A stretch of 61,630 nucleotides of DNA, taken from positions 1 through 61,630 of the forward strand of contig PKDJ01000055.1 of NCBI GenBank assembly GCA_002862545.1, in the 5' to 3' direction. The stretch comes from Pseudomonadota bacterium. GTDB lineage: Bacteria; Myxococcota_A; UBA796; GCA-2862545. Numbering within the stretch: the first letter of the stretch is position 1; each line of letters opens with the position of its first letter. This document shows, in pieces, positions 35,319-44,776 of the stretch. Position numbers and translations under genes: made by a program. Under the pieces are notes generated by a model. That model saw only the letters and a program-made list of their open reading frames with translations, was not told the origin of the DNA and searched no databases.

Positions 35319-36161
35319 TCACGTCCAGGAGAGGTAGGGGCCGTCGATCGTGGCGACGGCGCCGATGGGGAAGGCATGGTTGTCGGAGCCGTGGCCGATC
35401 GGAAGCTCGGCGAGGACCGGCACTCCGAGTCGTCCGAGCTGGTCGAGGAGCAAGTGCTGCAAGGTCCATTCACTCCCAGTCCGACAGCCGGTGAACGAGC
35501 CGAGCGCAACTCCCGCGCAACCCGCCAGTCCTCCGGCATCCCATAGCTGCTGAAGCATTCGGTCTATGCGATAGGCGTGCTCGCCAATCTCCTCGAGGAC
35601 GAGGATGGCACCGCGCACGTCCACCTGCCACGGTGTGCCACAGAGCGCTGCGAGTAGGGCCAGGTTGCCACCGACCAGTCGACCGGTCGCGTGGCCGGGT
35701 ACCCATGCCTCACCCTGTAGGGGGGAGGTGGACTCTCCGCGTAGGAGTTGGAAGAGCTGCTCTCGACTTGCCGGAGCGGTGACGCCCAGTGAGTGCACCA
35801 CTGGGCCGTGGATCAAGCGACTGTGGCCTCGCGCGTACAGCGCAGCGTGCAGTGCGGTCACGTCACTGAACCCAATCACGGGCTTGTCGGGAAGATCGGT
35901 GGGCAGACGACCGATGAGCCTGGTCAGGCCGCTGCCCCCGCGCGCGATCCAGACGGCTGCCCAGCGAGGGTCCGTCAGGGCCTCGACGAGCTGTTCGAGT
36001 CGGTGGTCATCCGAGGCTGTGAGGTGAAGCCAAGGTCGAAGCAGGTCTGGGAAGGGCTGGAGGTCCAGTCCCGCAGCTCGCGCCAGCTGCAGTCCCTGCT
36101 CCAGCCGCTGTGGGTCGTGCGGATGACAGGGCGCCACGACTGCGATGGGACCATCGATCAT
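35319..36161 (-). CDS. LD-carboxypeptidase, S66 family (LdcA/MccF-like)
   Basis: A 280-residue serine carboxypeptidase of the S66 family, whose members trim murein tetrapeptides or cleave microcin C-like compounds. It shows [15 protein letters not shown], the nucleophile region [15 protein letters not shown], the glutamate in [17 protein letters not shown] and the histidine in [13 protein letters not shown]. All three triad elements appear present. The start overlaps the stop of the MBL gene (4 bases). Peptidoglycan recycling is the likeliest role, in keeping with its beta-lactamase-fold neighbour. Confidence 0.88.
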   Translation of the reverse strand: MIDGPIAVVAPCHPHDPQRLEQGLQLARAAGLDLQPFPDLLRPWLHLTASDDHRLEQLVEALTDPRWAAVWIARGGSGLTRLIGRLPTDLPDKPVIGFSDVTALHAALYARGHSRLIHGPVVHSLGVTAPASREQLFQLLRGESTSPLQGEAWVPGHATGRLVGGNLALLAALCGTPWQVDVRGAILVLEEIGEHAYRIDRMLQQLWDAGGLAGCAGVALGSFTGCRTGSEWTLQHLLLDQLGRLGVPVLAELPIGHGSDNHAFPIGAVATIDGPYLSWT

Positions 36162-37036
36162 CGTGCGAGCTCATCGAGTGTGGCAAGGGGCCGGGTTGCG
36201 ACGAAGCGGCCGCGGGCGTCGTGCTCGACGCTGGACAGGGCCGTCTGCGGGTCATGCGTGTAGAAGATCCGACCGTGTCGCCTGACGAGGTCAGAGAGGA
36301 GCGCGGTCTTCTCGTCGATCAGGCGCTCGGGGTACCTGTCGTAGCCCATGGTGATTGGCGCATGGACCCACGGCGTGCCCGGAATGAGGTCTGCCGCGAA
36401 CACGACGGGGCCATCGGGCATGGCGATCTCGGTGGCGAGAAGGCCAGGTGTATGCCCATGACTGACGTGAAAGCACCAATCATCACCCAGGACCTCGGTG
36501 CGAGCAGGCGCGCCGGGAGCGGGCTCGGGGACGATGTGGAGCCTGCCGCTCGCAGCCAGCTGCTCGTTGAGGGCGGGCAGGAAAGACGCGCGGTCGCGAG
36601 GATGAGGGGACCGGGCCCGGTCCCAGGCGGCCTCACCGACGATGAACGTCGCCTTTGGAAAGAGCAGCTGGGCACCATCATCGAACGACGAGAGGAGTCC
36701 ACCTGCATGGTCGAAGTGCAGGTGCGAGAGGACGACGATGTCGATCTGGTCGTGTGGTGCGCCGAGCTCGTCGAGTCTCTCGAGGAGAACGTGCTGCTCC
36801 TCCACCACACCGAATCGCTCGCGGAGCCTGGGCTCGAAGAAGTTGCCGATGCCGGTCTCCAGCAAGACCGTGCGGCCGGCTTCTCGAACGAGCAAGGCGC
36901 GGCAGGAGAGGGGAATGCGGTTCTGGGAGTCAGGGGTGGCCCAGCGCGTCCACAGCGCCTTGGGCGCGTTTCCGAACATCGCCCCACCGTCGAGGCGCTG
37001 GCTGTTGCCGAGCACGGAGGTCAGCGTTCGAGTCAT
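36158..37036 (-). CDS. MBL-fold metallo-hydrolase
   Basis: A 292-residue metallo-beta-lactamase-fold hydrolase. The zinc motif is [13 protein letters not shown] (HxHxDH), with further ligands in [10 protein letters not shown] and VFAADLIPG. The family includes lactonases, glyoxalase II-like enzymes and others; I cannot assign a substrate. It overlaps both neighbours by 4 bases (ATGA junctions), placing it firmly in the four-gene run ending with pyk. Confidence 0.85.
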   Translation of the reverse strand: MTRTLTSVLGNSQRLDGGAMFGNAPKALWTRWATPDSQNRIPLSCRALLVREAGRTVLLETGIGNFFEPRLRERFGVVEEQHVLLERLDELGAPHDQIDIVVLSHLHFDHAGGLLSSFDDGAQLLFPKATFIVGEAAWDRARSPHPRDRASFLPALNEQLAASGRLHIVPEPAPGAPARTEVLGDDWCFHVSHGHTPGLLATEIAMPDGPVVFAADLIPGTPWVHAPITMGYDRYPERLIDEKTALLSDLVRRHGRIFYTHDPQTALSSVEHDARGRFVATRPLATLDELAR

Positions 37037-38085
37037 GCCGCCGCCGTATCCCAGCCGAGGTACTGTGCCACTGCGTCGTGAAGGGCGGGCCGCAAGGCTC
37101 GAATACCCTTGGAGCAGTCGTGGGGGTGAACGCGATTGGTCAGGAGTGCGATGCTCGTCTTTCGGCTTGGCACCACCCAGAGGCTCGTGCCCGTGTAGCC
37201 GAGGTGTCCGACGGCATCGTCGGGGAAGTACTGCCCCGTGGAGGTGTAGCCGCCACGCGTGACGCTGTCCCAGCCCCCTCGGTGGCTGCCACATCCTCGC
37301 AGCGACCACAGTCGAGCCATCGCCTCACCTGGGAGTGGGGAGGACGTGGGGTCTGCGACGGCCGCGCGCCAGGCATCGCCGAGTCGCGCCACTGCTCGGG
37401 CTGTCCCGAACAGACCTGCATGCGTGCTGCGCCCTCCCATGGCTGCGGTATTCAGGTCATGGACTGTGCCCTCGATCACATAGCCCCGGACCGGACAGTT
37501 CTCGGTGGCCGCCGCGCACGGCCATCCCCAACCCAGCTCGGTGATGTTCGTGCAGCGGAGAATGTCCGCGAACAGTGAGTCAATTCGGCGCCCGCCAGCA
37601 GCCTCGAGGACTGCCAACAGCGCGATGAAGCCGAGGTCGGAGTAGCGATGTCTGGAGCCCGGCTCGACCTCGACCGGAGTCGTGATTGCCGTGTGGATCA
37701 CCTGCGCTCGAGCCTCGTCGGTCCCCCACGGGCGCTCGACGACCTCGTACAGACGGCGCCAAGCGGGCAGCCCGCTGCTGTGCGTCAACAGCTGGGCCAC
37801 CGTGATTCGCGGGTCGATGCCCGCCAGCCAGTCTGCGGCCGGGCGGGAGAGGGAGATTCGTCCATCCATGAGGAGCCGTGCTGCGACGCTGGCTCCCACC
37901 AGCGACTTGGTCACCGAGGCGAGGTCGTAGGGCTGCCCGGGACGTGCCAGCCGCGGCGGATCCGTTCGGGCGAGTCCCGTGCAGGCATCGACGACGACTT
38001 CCCCGTCCACCATCACGCACAGGGCACCCGAGGGGACCTCGTGCTCGCGAACGAGTCTTTCCAACGTGAGGCTGAGGTCGTGCAT
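37033..38085 (-). CDS. Serine hydrolase of the beta-lactamase/penicillin-binding-protein fold (class C-like)
   Basis: A 350-residue beta-lactamase-fold serine hydrolase. The SxxK motif is SVTK (Ser57, Lys60), the second motif is the YSD in [13 protein letters not shown], and the third region is [10 protein letters not shown]. Family members are esterases, D-aminopeptidases or peptidoglycan enzymes; true beta-lactamase activity is unlikely. There is no signal peptide, so it acts in the cytoplasm. It is the first gene of the minus-strand run and is divergent from accD across a 66-base spacer. Confidence 0.83.
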   Translation of the reverse strand: MHDLSLTLERLVREHEVPSGALCVMVDGEVVVDACTGLARTDPPRLARPGQPYDLASVTKSLVGASVAARLLMDGRISLSRPAADWLAGIDPRITVAQLLTHSSGLPAWRRLYEVVERPWGTDEARAQVIHTAITTPVEVEPGSRHRYSDLGFIALLAVLEAAGGRRIDSLFADILRCTNITELGWGWPCAAATENCPVRGYVIEGTVHDLNTAAMGGRSTHAGLFGTARAVARLGDAWRAAVADPTSSPLPGEAMARLWSLRGCGSHRGGWDSVTRGGYTSTGQYFPDDAVGHLGYTGTSLWVVPSRKTSIALLTNRVHPHDCSKGIRALRPALHDAVAQYLGWDTAAA

Positions 38086-38151
38086 CGCCTCAGGGTACCG
38101 TGACTTGCTCTCGCGCGATAGGTGGCCGCCCCACGACCGTCCGGAGGACCC

Positions 38152-39051
38152 ATGGCCAACGAGGGACGACGCTGGTTCGAGCAACGCAAAGAGTTCGCAC
38201 CTGCAGGAAAGGTCTTCGACAAAGACGGGGCTGCTACTCCCGACCTGTACACGCTCTGTCCGGGCTGCGGCGAGATGCTCTACAACGAGCAGCTCAGCGC
38301 TGAGCTCAACGTCTGTGGCAACTGTGGTCACCATCTCCGGATTGGTGCAGAGAGCCGTCTGCTCGCACTGTGTGACGAAGACGAGCTCGAGTGGCACGAC
38401 TCCGGGCTTCAGCCGGTCGACGCCCTTGGCTTCGTCGACAGCAAGCCCTACCCGAAGCGGATCGCTGCGAGCACTCGGAAGACGGGTCGGAACGATGCCT
38501 TCCTGGCTGCATCAGCGCACATCTGTGGCGTGGCTGTCGAGGTCGGCTGCTTCGACTTCAAGTACATGGGCGGCTCGATGGGCAGCGTCGTCGGCGAGGC
38601 GATCACCCGCCTCTACGAGCGTGCCACCGCGAGGAAGGTGCCTGCGATCGTGATCTCGGCCTCAGGGGGAGCCCGCATGCAAGAGGGCGTGCTCTCACTG
38701 ATGCAGATGGCCAAGACCTGCGCTGCCCTCGCCAGGCTTCACGACCAGGCTGGCATGCCCTACATCTCGGTCTTGACGCACCCCACGACAGGCGGTGTCG
38801 CGGCATCCTTCGCGATGCTCGGCGACGTGATCATCGCGGAGCCAGGTGCTCTCGTGGGCTTTGCAGGTCCGAGAGTCATCAAGGAGACGATCGGGGAGGA
38901 GCTTCCAGACGGCTTCCAGACCTCGGAGTACCTGCTCGACCACGGCATGGTCGACTCGATCGTCACGCGGGGCGAGATGCGGCTCACGATTGGGCGACTG
39001 CTGCGTCAGATGCTGCGCCTGCCGCCTGTCGTAGTCACTGCTGAAGCCTAG
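38152..39051 (+). CDS. accD: Acetyl-CoA carboxylase carboxyltransferase subunit beta
   Basis: AccD forms the carboxyltransferase with AccA in malonyl-CoA synthesis, the first step of fatty acid synthesis. The 299-residue protein has the N-terminal zinc ribbon (CPGCGEMLYNEQL then CGNCGHH) and the crotonase-type core (MGGSMGSVVGEAITR; SASGGARMQEGVLSLMQM; THPTTGGVAASFA). CGGAGGA lies a few bases before the ATG. A GATAGG at 38117-38122 is a possible -10 with no clear -35. It is followed directly by folC, the accD-folC order seen in many bacteria. Confidence 0.96.
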   Translation: MANEGRRWFEQRKEFAPAGKVFDKDGAATPDLYTLCPGCGEMLYNEQLSAELNVCGNCGHHLRIGAESRLLALCDEDELEWHDSGLQPVDALGFVDSKPYPKRIAASTRKTGRNDAFLAASAHICGVAVEVGCFDFKYMGGSMGSVVGEAITRLYERATARKVPAIVISASGGARMQEGVLSLMQMAKTCAALARLHDQAGMPYISVLTHPTTGGVAASFAMLGDVIIAEPGALVGFAGPRVIKETIGEELPDGFQTSEYLLDHGMVDSIVTRGEMRLTIGRLLRQMLRLPPVVVTAEA

Positions 39052-40380
39052 ATGAGGTCGCATCGGGTTCTCGACGGGCTCGCTGCTGCGGGGGTGCGGC
39101 TCGGCCTCGACCGCATTCGCCAGTTTCTCACTGCGATGGGGGAGCCTCACCGGCAGTACGCCGTCGTTCATGTTGCGGGCACGAACGGAAAGGGCAGCAC
39201 CTGTACCTATGTCACCGAGGCTCTCGTAGCGGCTGGCTACCGGGTGGGGACCTTCACGTCGCCGCACCTCGAGCACGTCAACGAGCGCGTGCGGTTCGAT
39301 GGTGTGCCCGTAGATGACGGGTCGCTCGCCGAGGCCATCGAGGCCGTCGACCGCGCTCGATGGGACTTCGCCAAGACGGTGGGGCTCACAGAGCCCCCGC
39401 TGACCTACTTCGAGCTGATGACGGCGGTGGCGTTTCATCTCTTTGCGCGTCGCAGGGTGGACGTCGCCGTCGTAGAGGTCGGACTCGGCGGGCGACTGGA
39501 TGCGACGAATGTGGTCCAGCCGGTGGTCAGCGCGATCACCCACATCGGTCTCGATCACATGGAGGTCCTCGGAGACACCATCGAGGCCATCGCGACGGAG
39601 AAGGCAGGGATCATCAAGCGAGGTGTGCCCGTCGTCGTGGGGCCGATGCGTCAGGCGGCTCGCGACGCCATCTCGAACATTGCGCGTCGCCGCGCTGCGC
39701 CGCTCTGGCTGCCTGGCTCGCACCTCAGACGTGAGCTTCGACGCGGCGGCTGGGCACTGGCCACCCCAGAGGGCACTCTCGACGATCTCAAGCTTCGCAT
39801 GCCAGGTCTCCATCAGGGGGCGAACGCACTCGTGGCGCTCGGGGTTCTCCATCAGCTTCGGCAGCTCGGCTTCCTCATCGAAGACACGGCCATTCGGGAG
39901 GGACTGGAGCGTGCCTCGATTCCGGGTCGGCTGCAGCGACCCGTGCCGGGATTGATCATCGATGGAGCGCACAACGTGGATGGTGCGGCGGCACTGGCAC
40001 TCTGGCTCTCACGCCAACCGCGCCCCGCGAACCGGATTCTGGTCTTCGGGCACGGACATGATCGTGACCCGATTCCGACGGTGCTGCCGCTTCTCGAGCA
40101 CGTCGACGAGATCGTCACGACACGGTGTGCTCACCCGAAGGCCCGCGACCCGATGGACCTTGCTCTCGCGCTGCAAGACCTGGATGTGGTGCTCGCAGCG
40201 GGTGGCGACATCGAGACGACCCTGCCGGAGATCTTCAGGGAGGCGGACGAGACGCTCGTGGCTGGCAGTCTCTACCTCGCGGGGGCCGTGAACAGCCTGC
40301 TGCGCGACGGCGTGCTCGACGACCTGGAGCCAGGAGGTGGTCCCCAAGGGGAGCTCCGGGAGATCCAGCTCGACGGCTGA
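39052..40380 (+). CDS. folC: Folylpolyglutamate synthase/dihydrofolate synthase
   Basis: FolC adds glutamate to dihydropteroate and to folates. The 442-residue Mur-ligase-type protein has the P-loop VAGTNGKGSTC, TFTSPHLEHVNERVR, VEVGLGGRLDATN and HIGLDHMEVLGDTI, with the C-terminal domain opening at LIIDGAHNVDGA. Its ATG follows the accD stop with no gap. It completes the folate theme of the window together with folD and the gcv genes. Confidence 0.94.
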   Translation: MRSHRVLDGLAAAGVRLGLDRIRQFLTAMGEPHRQYAVVHVAGTNGKGSTCTYVTEALVAAGYRVGTFTSPHLEHVNERVRFDGVPVDDGSLAEAIEAVDRARWDFAKTVGLTEPPLTYFELMTAVAFHLFARRRVDVAVVEVGLGGRLDATNVVQPVVSAITHIGLDHMEVLGDTIEAIATEKAGIIKRGVPVVVGPMRQAARDAISNIARRRAAPLWLPGSHLRRELRRGGWALATPEGTLDDLKLRMPGLHQGANALVALGVLHQLRQLGFLIEDTAIREGLERASIPGRLQRPVPGLIIDGAHNVDGAAALALWLSRQPRPANRILVFGHGHDRDPIPTVLPLLEHVDEIVTTRCAHPKARDPMDLALALQDLDVVLAAGGDIETTLPEIFREADETLVAGSLYLAGAVNSLLRDGVLDDLEPGGGPQGELREIQLDG

Positions 40381-40387
40381 GGTGCGA

Positions 40388-41389
40388 TCAGCGCCCGAGC
40401 TCCCGAGAGAGCGTCGCGAGCAGGGCGTCCATGACTGTTCGTCCGGTGACGTAGACCTGGAGCGACCGTCGGCTGTCCTCGATGGCCTGCGCGCAGCGAG
40501 CAAGACCGCCAGGCCACAAGGCGCGGGCCCAGTGCTCCACCACTTCGGGGCGGTCTGTGTTGAGGAGGGGCCCTCGACCCGCAGCGTGCAGCGCCGCGTC
40601 GCGGAGGAGGTCCTCGAGCACTTCGAGCACTGTGTTCACCTTGGCAGACCACTTCGCGCGGTCACCGGCGGTGAGCTTACGGGCGAGGTCATGGCGAGCG
40701 GCCGTGTCGCCTTGGAGCGCCTCCAGCACTTGGTCTCGCGTCGCCAGTCGCTTGCGGAGGCCACTGCCAGCCAGCTCGAGCGCCCGTCCTGGGCAGCCAA
40801 GAGAGAGTGCTGCGGCCTGCTCGGCGACCCGGCCCTTGCCCTGGGACTGCAGCCAGTCGCGCAGCGCGGGTACAGGGACCGGACCGAAGCGAACGCGCTG
40901 ACACCTGGAGACGATGGTGGGAAGAAGCGCGGAGGCATGGCTTGCGATCAGGATGAAGCCGGTTCCCTCTGGGGGCTCCTCCAGCGTCTTGAGCAGGGCG
41001 TTGGCTGCCGCAGGCTGAAGGGCCTCGGCGGGATCAATGATGACGACACGTCGGCGGCCAGCGTAGCGGTGATAGCCGCTGCGGCGGATCACCTCCCTCA
41101 CGTCCTTCACGGGGATGATCGGCGACGCACGCGAGGGGTCTGGCTCCAGCGCCAGGACATCAGGATGGGTGCCGGCCTCGATGGCCTTGCAAGGCCGGCA
41201 CGCTCCACAGGGAGTGGGGGCCGGCCCCTCGCAGTTCGAAGCCATCGCGAGACGGTTTGCGACCGTGCGCTTACCCACGCCTCGTGGACCCTCGAACAGG
41301 TACGCATGGTGGCTCGTTCCACGCTCGAGAGCGTCCCACAGCTGGGTGATCACCTCGCGGTGCCCGAGGATGTCAGTCACGCCTGCCAT
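40388..41389 (-). CDS. holB: DNA polymerase III subunit delta' (HolB-like)
   Basis: The clamp-loader subunit of 333 residues. The N-terminal AAA+ module has HAYLFEGPRGVGKRT (Walker A), a zinc module CGACRPCKAIEAGTHPD, and VVIIDPAEALQPAAANALLK. The DEAD-type Walker B is altered to DPAE, as expected of a non-hydrolysing delta'-like subunit. The sensor segment ASALLPTIVSRCQRVRF is typical. It is convergent with folC (7-base gap). Confidence 0.9.
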   Translation of the reverse strand: MAGVTDILGHREVITQLWDALERGTSHHAYLFEGPRGVGKRTVANRLAMASNCEGPAPTPCGACRPCKAIEAGTHPDVLALEPDPSRASPIIPVKDVREVIRRSGYHRYAGRRRVVIIDPAEALQPAAANALLKTLEEPPEGTGFILIASHASALLPTIVSRCQRVRFGPVPVPALRDWLQSQGKGRVAEQAAALSLGCPGRALELAGSGLRKRLATRDQVLEALQGDTAARHDLARKLTAGDRAKWSAKVNTVLEVLEDLLRDAALHAAGRGPLLNTDRPEVVEHWARALWPGGLARCAQAIEDSRRSLQVYVTGRTVMDALLATLSRELGR

Positions 41390-41436
41390 GGCATCGTCCA
41401 GTCCACGAGGGGCACTAACCGGATAGGGCCGACCCG

Positions 41437-42501
41437 ATGAACGGGTTCGATGTCGATCGCTGGATGCGCCGCCTTCTTGCTCTGCCTGGGATCGCCGTCG
41501 ACATCCTCGATCGCCTTCAGCCCGTGCGCCTCAACGACCAGCCACTGCCACCGGCCGAGCTACAGCGACGCATCAGCGGCTCTGCGCGGTATCCCGAGGC
41601 CTACCTCGGACTCGAGCCAGGCTTGCATCACGTCGACGTAGGGGAGGGCCTACAGGCCTACCAGGTCCGTGGGGCCACGGCCTTCTGTGTCGGTGGGCTG
41701 AATGTCACCGACGAGGCACGTGTACCTGCGCTCTCGAGACTCCACGGTGGGCTGAAGCGACTGGGCATTCGACGAGTCCTGATGTTCCCCCTGCGTGCCG
41801 GCGAGCTGGCTGCCGTGCGGGCGACGGGCTTCTCCTCGGTTCAGGTCGGTGTGGAGGCGTGGCTGGATCTCCCCGGGCTCACGTTTCGAGGAAACCGCTT
41901 CGAGGGGGCCCGCCACATGCGCAACCGCTCACGTCGGCACGGCACGACCGTCAAGGAGATCGATGTGGAGCGACATCGTGTCGAGATCGGTGCGATCTAC
42001 GAGGACTGGCTTCAGAGCAAGCGTCCTCGCTGGCGGATGAAGCTCCTCGTCGGGTCGCCGGGCCTCGAGCGTCCGTTCGACCGTCGGTACTTCGCGGCGG
42101 CTCGAGGAGGGCGCATCGAGGCCTTCGTCACCGTCCTTCCAGGCAGAGAGGGTGTGTGGGGCGTCGATGTGATGTGTCGACGGCCGGATGCCTCGTCGGG
42201 TGCGATGGAGCACCTGTTGATGCACATCGCGGAGGTGCTGCGCGACGAGGGCGCAGACCTTCTCTCGCTCGGACCCTGTCCGATGGCCGAGATTGGCGAA
42301 GACGGTGCTCCCCGAATGCTGAGAGTCATCTTCCGAATGCTCTACCAGTCGTGGCTGGGAAACCGAGTCTTCGGCTTCCGAAGTCTTCATCGCTTCAAGA
42401 AAAAATTCCGGCCCCGCTGGGAGCCGGTCTTCTTCGCTGCGCGCCCGAGGCTCGGTGTTCTAGAGCTCTACCTGGGCTGTCGCATGTGGGGGCTCTACTG
42501 A
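41437..42501 (+). CDS. DUF2156 family protein, aminoacyl-lipid transferase-like (MprF C-terminal domain-like)
   Basis: A 354-residue cytoplasmic protein whose second half resembles the GNAT-fold domain of phosphatidylglycerol lysyltransferases. It shows the basic segment GARHMRNRSRRHGTTVKEID, EAFVTVLPGREGVWGVDVM, GAMEHLLMHIAEVLRDEGAD and the family's closing LHRFKKKFRPRWEPVFF. It lacks the membrane flippase part of MprF. It may add an aminoacyl or fatty-acyl group to a lipid or protein; the substrate is unknown. A GATAGG at 41422-41427 lies just before the ATG. Confidence 0.72.
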   Translation: MNGFDVDRWMRRLLALPGIAVDILDRLQPVRLNDQPLPPAELQRRISGSARYPEAYLGLEPGLHHVDVGEGLQAYQVRGATAFCVGGLNVTDEARVPALSRLHGGLKRLGIRRVLMFPLRAGELAAVRATGFSSVQVGVEAWLDLPGLTFRGNRFEGARHMRNRSRRHGTTVKEIDVERHRVEIGAIYEDWLQSKRPRWRMKLLVGSPGLERPFDRRYFAAARGGRIEAFVTVLPGREGVWGVDVMCRRPDASSGAMEHLLMHIAEVLRDEGADLLSLGPCPMAEIGEDGAPRMLRVIFRMLYQSWLGNRVFGFRSLHRFKKKFRPRWEPVFFAARPRLGVLELYLGCRMWGLY

Positions 42502-42504
42502 GCC
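42491..42504. terminator. Short hairpin between convergent genes
   Basis: GGCTC (42491-42495) pairs with GAGCC (42500-42504) around TACT, exactly spanning the 3' ends of the DUF2156 gene and the convergent small basic protein gene. The stem is short, so confidence is low. Confidence 0.3.
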
Positions 42505-42693
42505 TCAGCCTTCGGCAGCGCCGTTGGTCGAGGGAGAGAGCTGTGCCGCGGGGGCGTTCGCGTCCACCTCGGGCGTGTGGATCGGGAACTTCGGGGTCGT
42601 GCCCTCGCGCTCGATCCGGTTCTTGCGGGCGCGGCCTGCACGCTTCCGGCGGAGCTCACGACGCTTCTTGGTGACTTTTGAGTAGGAGGCCAT
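42505..42693 (-). CDS. Small highly basic protein, conserved-looking, unknown
   Basis: This 62-residue protein has a strongly basic first half (SKVTKKRRELRRKRAGRARK) followed by REGTTPKFPIHTPE and a neutral disordered tail. The composition is like that of small ribosome- or RNA-associated proteins. I have seen similar KKRR...RKNRIxxxGTTP small proteins in delta-proteobacterial genomes, but no function is established. GGAG lies 7 bases before the ATG. The upstream promoter candidate has the same layout as that of rpsP, which supports a growth- or ribosome-linked role by inference only. Confidence 0.7.
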   Translation of the reverse strand: MASYSKVTKKRRELRRKRAGRARKNRIEREGTTPKFPIHTPEVDANAPAAQLSPSTNGAAEG

Positions 42694-42793
42694 CGGGTGC
42701 TCCGTTGGTTTGGCCGCGCGCCGGCGGAGAGCAGAGAGATTGGATGGGGAGCGGGGGCTCGCGAGCCCTCAGCGCTCCCGTCCGAACCCCCGC

Positions 42794-42822
42794 CGGTTAG
42801 CGTCTCGGGCAAAGTTCGTCAA
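42794..42822 (-). promoter_or_regulatory. Candidate promoter of the small basic protein gene (minus strand)
   Basis: On the minus strand TTGACG (42822-42817) and TAACCG (42799-42794) are separated by 17 bases. A shifted reading gives GCTAAC with 15 bases. The layout parallels TTGACT-17-TAATCG upstream of rpsP. Confidence 0.4.
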
Positions 42823-42838
42823 CTGGTCGTGCCCTGAC

Positions 42839-44101
42839 TCAGCCGAGGTTCCGGTACATGCCCAGAACCACGGTCTTGTCATTGCCGCCCATGTTCGCGG
42901 TCAGGCCGACGCTCGGGAGCGTAGGCATCTGGTAGGCGCCGCACTGCCCCTTCATCTGTCGGAAGATCTCCAGGACCTGCTTGACGCCGGTCGCGCCAAC
43001 CGGATGCCCGAACCCGACGAGGCCACCACCGGTGTTCACTGGAATGTCGCCGGAGATGTCGGTGCGCCCCTCCCGGACAAGTGCAGCCGCTTGACCGGGT
43101 CCGGCGAATCCGAGTGCCTCGTACATGAGCAGCTCGGTGATGGTGAAGCAGTCGTGAACCTCCGCCACCCCCACATCGCTCGCAGCGAGGCCCGTCTCGC
43201 CGTACAGCCGCTCCGCGGCGGCAGCGGTAGTGTGCAGGCGCGACTCGTCATCATCCGTCCACAGGTCGCCCGTCGCATGGGAGAGTCCGATCACCTCGAT
43301 GGCGTCGGCCTCGGTCTTGCCGAGCCGCTTGAGGCCGTCTTCACTGACGACGATCATGGCGCTGCCGCCGTCGCTGACCTGCGAGCAGTCGCTCATCTTC
43401 ATGTACGGGTTGAGCTCCTCGTTAGCGAGGAAGCATGGGTTCCTCGGGCCCTCACCCGCGGCGGTCTCGAGGTCCATCGTCACGGAGCGCATGTGCGCGA
43501 GTGGGTTCTTGTTGGCGTTGGCGTAGGCCTTCACCGAGACACGGCCGATGTCCTCCTCGGAGACACCGAAGGCATCTCGATAGACCTTGGTGCGGCGAGC
43601 GAACAAGGCCGGGAAGGTGAAGTCGTCGAGTCCACGCTCTCGCGCATAGTGGCTGGCACGAGCGAGGTAGTCGCCTCCCGTTCGAGCCGAGGCCGTGGTC
43701 TGTACCTCGACTCCAGCGACCATCGTCACGTCCGTGCCGGCCTGGATGGATTCGACGGCGCACGCGAAGGCAAGCCCGCCGGAGGCGCAGGCACCCTCGA
43801 CTCGCATCACAGGCTTATAGCGTAGACCAGGGGCAGCGCCGACGAGGGCGGCACCGAGGTGGCCCTGGCTCGAGAAGAGCTCTCCGACGAAGTTGCCGAT
43901 CCAGGCCTTCTCGACCTGGTCAGCCGTCGTGCCCGTGGCGTCGAGAGCTCCCTGCGCCGCGGCAGTGATGTAGTCCTCGAGCGTCGGATTGGTCCGCTTC
44001 CCGAAGTCGGGATGCCGCTTCCAGATGAAATCAGGGTGCTTCTTTCCGATGAAGGGGGTCGTGTGACCACCGATCACGAACACTCGGCGGGGGAGGGCCA
44101 T
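42839..44101 (-). CDS. Thiolase-family acyl-CoA acyltransferase, SCP-x-like
   Basis: A 420-residue thiolase-fold protein. The nucleophilic cysteine is Cys105 in VEGACASGGLAF, and the conserved histidine is in GFGHPVGATGVKQVLE. The second catalytic cysteine of classical thiolases (CxGGGQG near the C-terminus) is absent; the position reads LTANMGGNDKTVVLG. This matches the SCP-x/lipid-transfer type of thiolase, often linked to degradation or modification of branched or sterol-like acyl chains. The upstream gene on the same strand is 13 bases away and may be co-transcribed. Confidence 0.87.
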   Translation of the reverse strand: MALPRRVFVIGGHTTPFIGKKHPDFIWKRHPDFGKRTNPTLEDYITAAAQGALDATGTTADQVEKAWIGNFVGELFSSQGHLGAALVGAAPGLRYKPVMRVEGACASGGLAFACAVESIQAGTDVTMVAGVEVQTTASARTGGDYLARASHYARERGLDDFTFPALFARRTKVYRDAFGVSEEDIGRVSVKAYANANKNPLAHMRSVTMDLETAAGEGPRNPCFLANEELNPYMKMSDCSQVSDGGSAMIVVSEDGLKRLGKTEADAIEVIGLSHATGDLWTDDDESRLHTTAAAAERLYGETGLAASDVGVAEVHDCFTITELLMYEALGFAGPGQAAALVREGRTDISGDIPVNTGGGLVGFGHPVGATGVKQVLEIFRQMKGQCGAYQMPTLPSVGLTANMGGNDKTVVLGMYRNLG

Positions 44102-44114
44102 GGCACTCTCGCTG

Positions 44115-44756
44115 TCACTGTGGGTTTGGGGACGAGCTGACCTCTGTGTACTCGGCGATGACCTCGTCGAGTCGGGCAATAGACTGTGCCACCTGCTCGT
44201 CCTGCATGAAGGCGGCATCTCCTCGGATCCGCTCGCCGAAGTCCTGCGCCTGCTGAAGCAGGATGTCGAAGTCATGAACTCGGGGATCCCGGCGCTGCTC
44301 GCGCAGGGCGCTGACCAGGCCAGCCATCTCGTTGCCGAGATCCTTGGCGGCGTCAGAATCCGAGAGGAGCAGCTGGCGGCGCATCAGGGACAGCGGACCG
44401 GCCACGCGTCCGGCGAACACCGCCTCGGGCTGGGAGCGCATGCGAACGTTCTCGAGCGCCATGGGGCTCGGGCCTCGTCGGACTCGCTCGATGGTCGCGG
44501 GATCGAGGTTGGCGACGGGGCCGATGCGAGGCCCGCCGGAGGCGGGGATCTTCACGGGGCTGCGCTCGGCTCTCTTCAGTCCCTTCGCCCCGTCGGAGCG
44601 CTCCCCAGGCTCGGCATCCTCAGGAGCCGCGTTGAAGTCGACCCGGCCGGGAGTCGGATCTGGGATGTCGCCGCCGGTATCCGGCTTTGGGAAGAGAAGA
44701 ATCGCCAGTCCGATTCCAACCACGCCCGCCGCTAGGAGCCACCATCTCTGCTTCAC
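44115..44756 (-). CDS. Membrane-anchored protein, unknown function
   Basis: I do not recognise a family. The 213-residue protein has an N-terminal anchor (WWLLAAGVVGIGLAILLF), a low-complexity Pro/Asp/Gly linker to about residue 80, and a helical C-terminal domain (residues about 110-205: DSDAAKDLGNEMAGLVSALR; QSIARLDEVIAEYTEV). It is probably periplasmic. The GTG at 44756 is chosen because GGGAGG lies 5-6 bases upstream; the frame stays open far upstream, but that part runs antisense to dam. Confidence 0.65.
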   Translation of the reverse strand: MKQRWWLLAAGVVGIGLAILLFPKPDTGGDIPDPTPGRVDFNAAPEDAEPGERSDGAKGLKRAERSPVKIPASGGPRIGPVANLDPATIERVRRGPSPMALENVRMRSQPEAVFAGRVAGPLSLMRRQLLLSDSDAAKDLGNEMAGLVSALREQRRDPRVHDFDILLQQAQDFGERIRGDAAFMQDEQVAQSIARLDEVIAEYTEVSSSPNPQ

Positions 44757-44776
44757 GACTACCTCCCATGCGTGAT

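Noticed and set aside
42702..42812. Reading frame overlapping the promoter of the small basic protein gene
   Set aside because: It is a shifted shadow of the basic protein gene and its upstream region, without a ribosome site.
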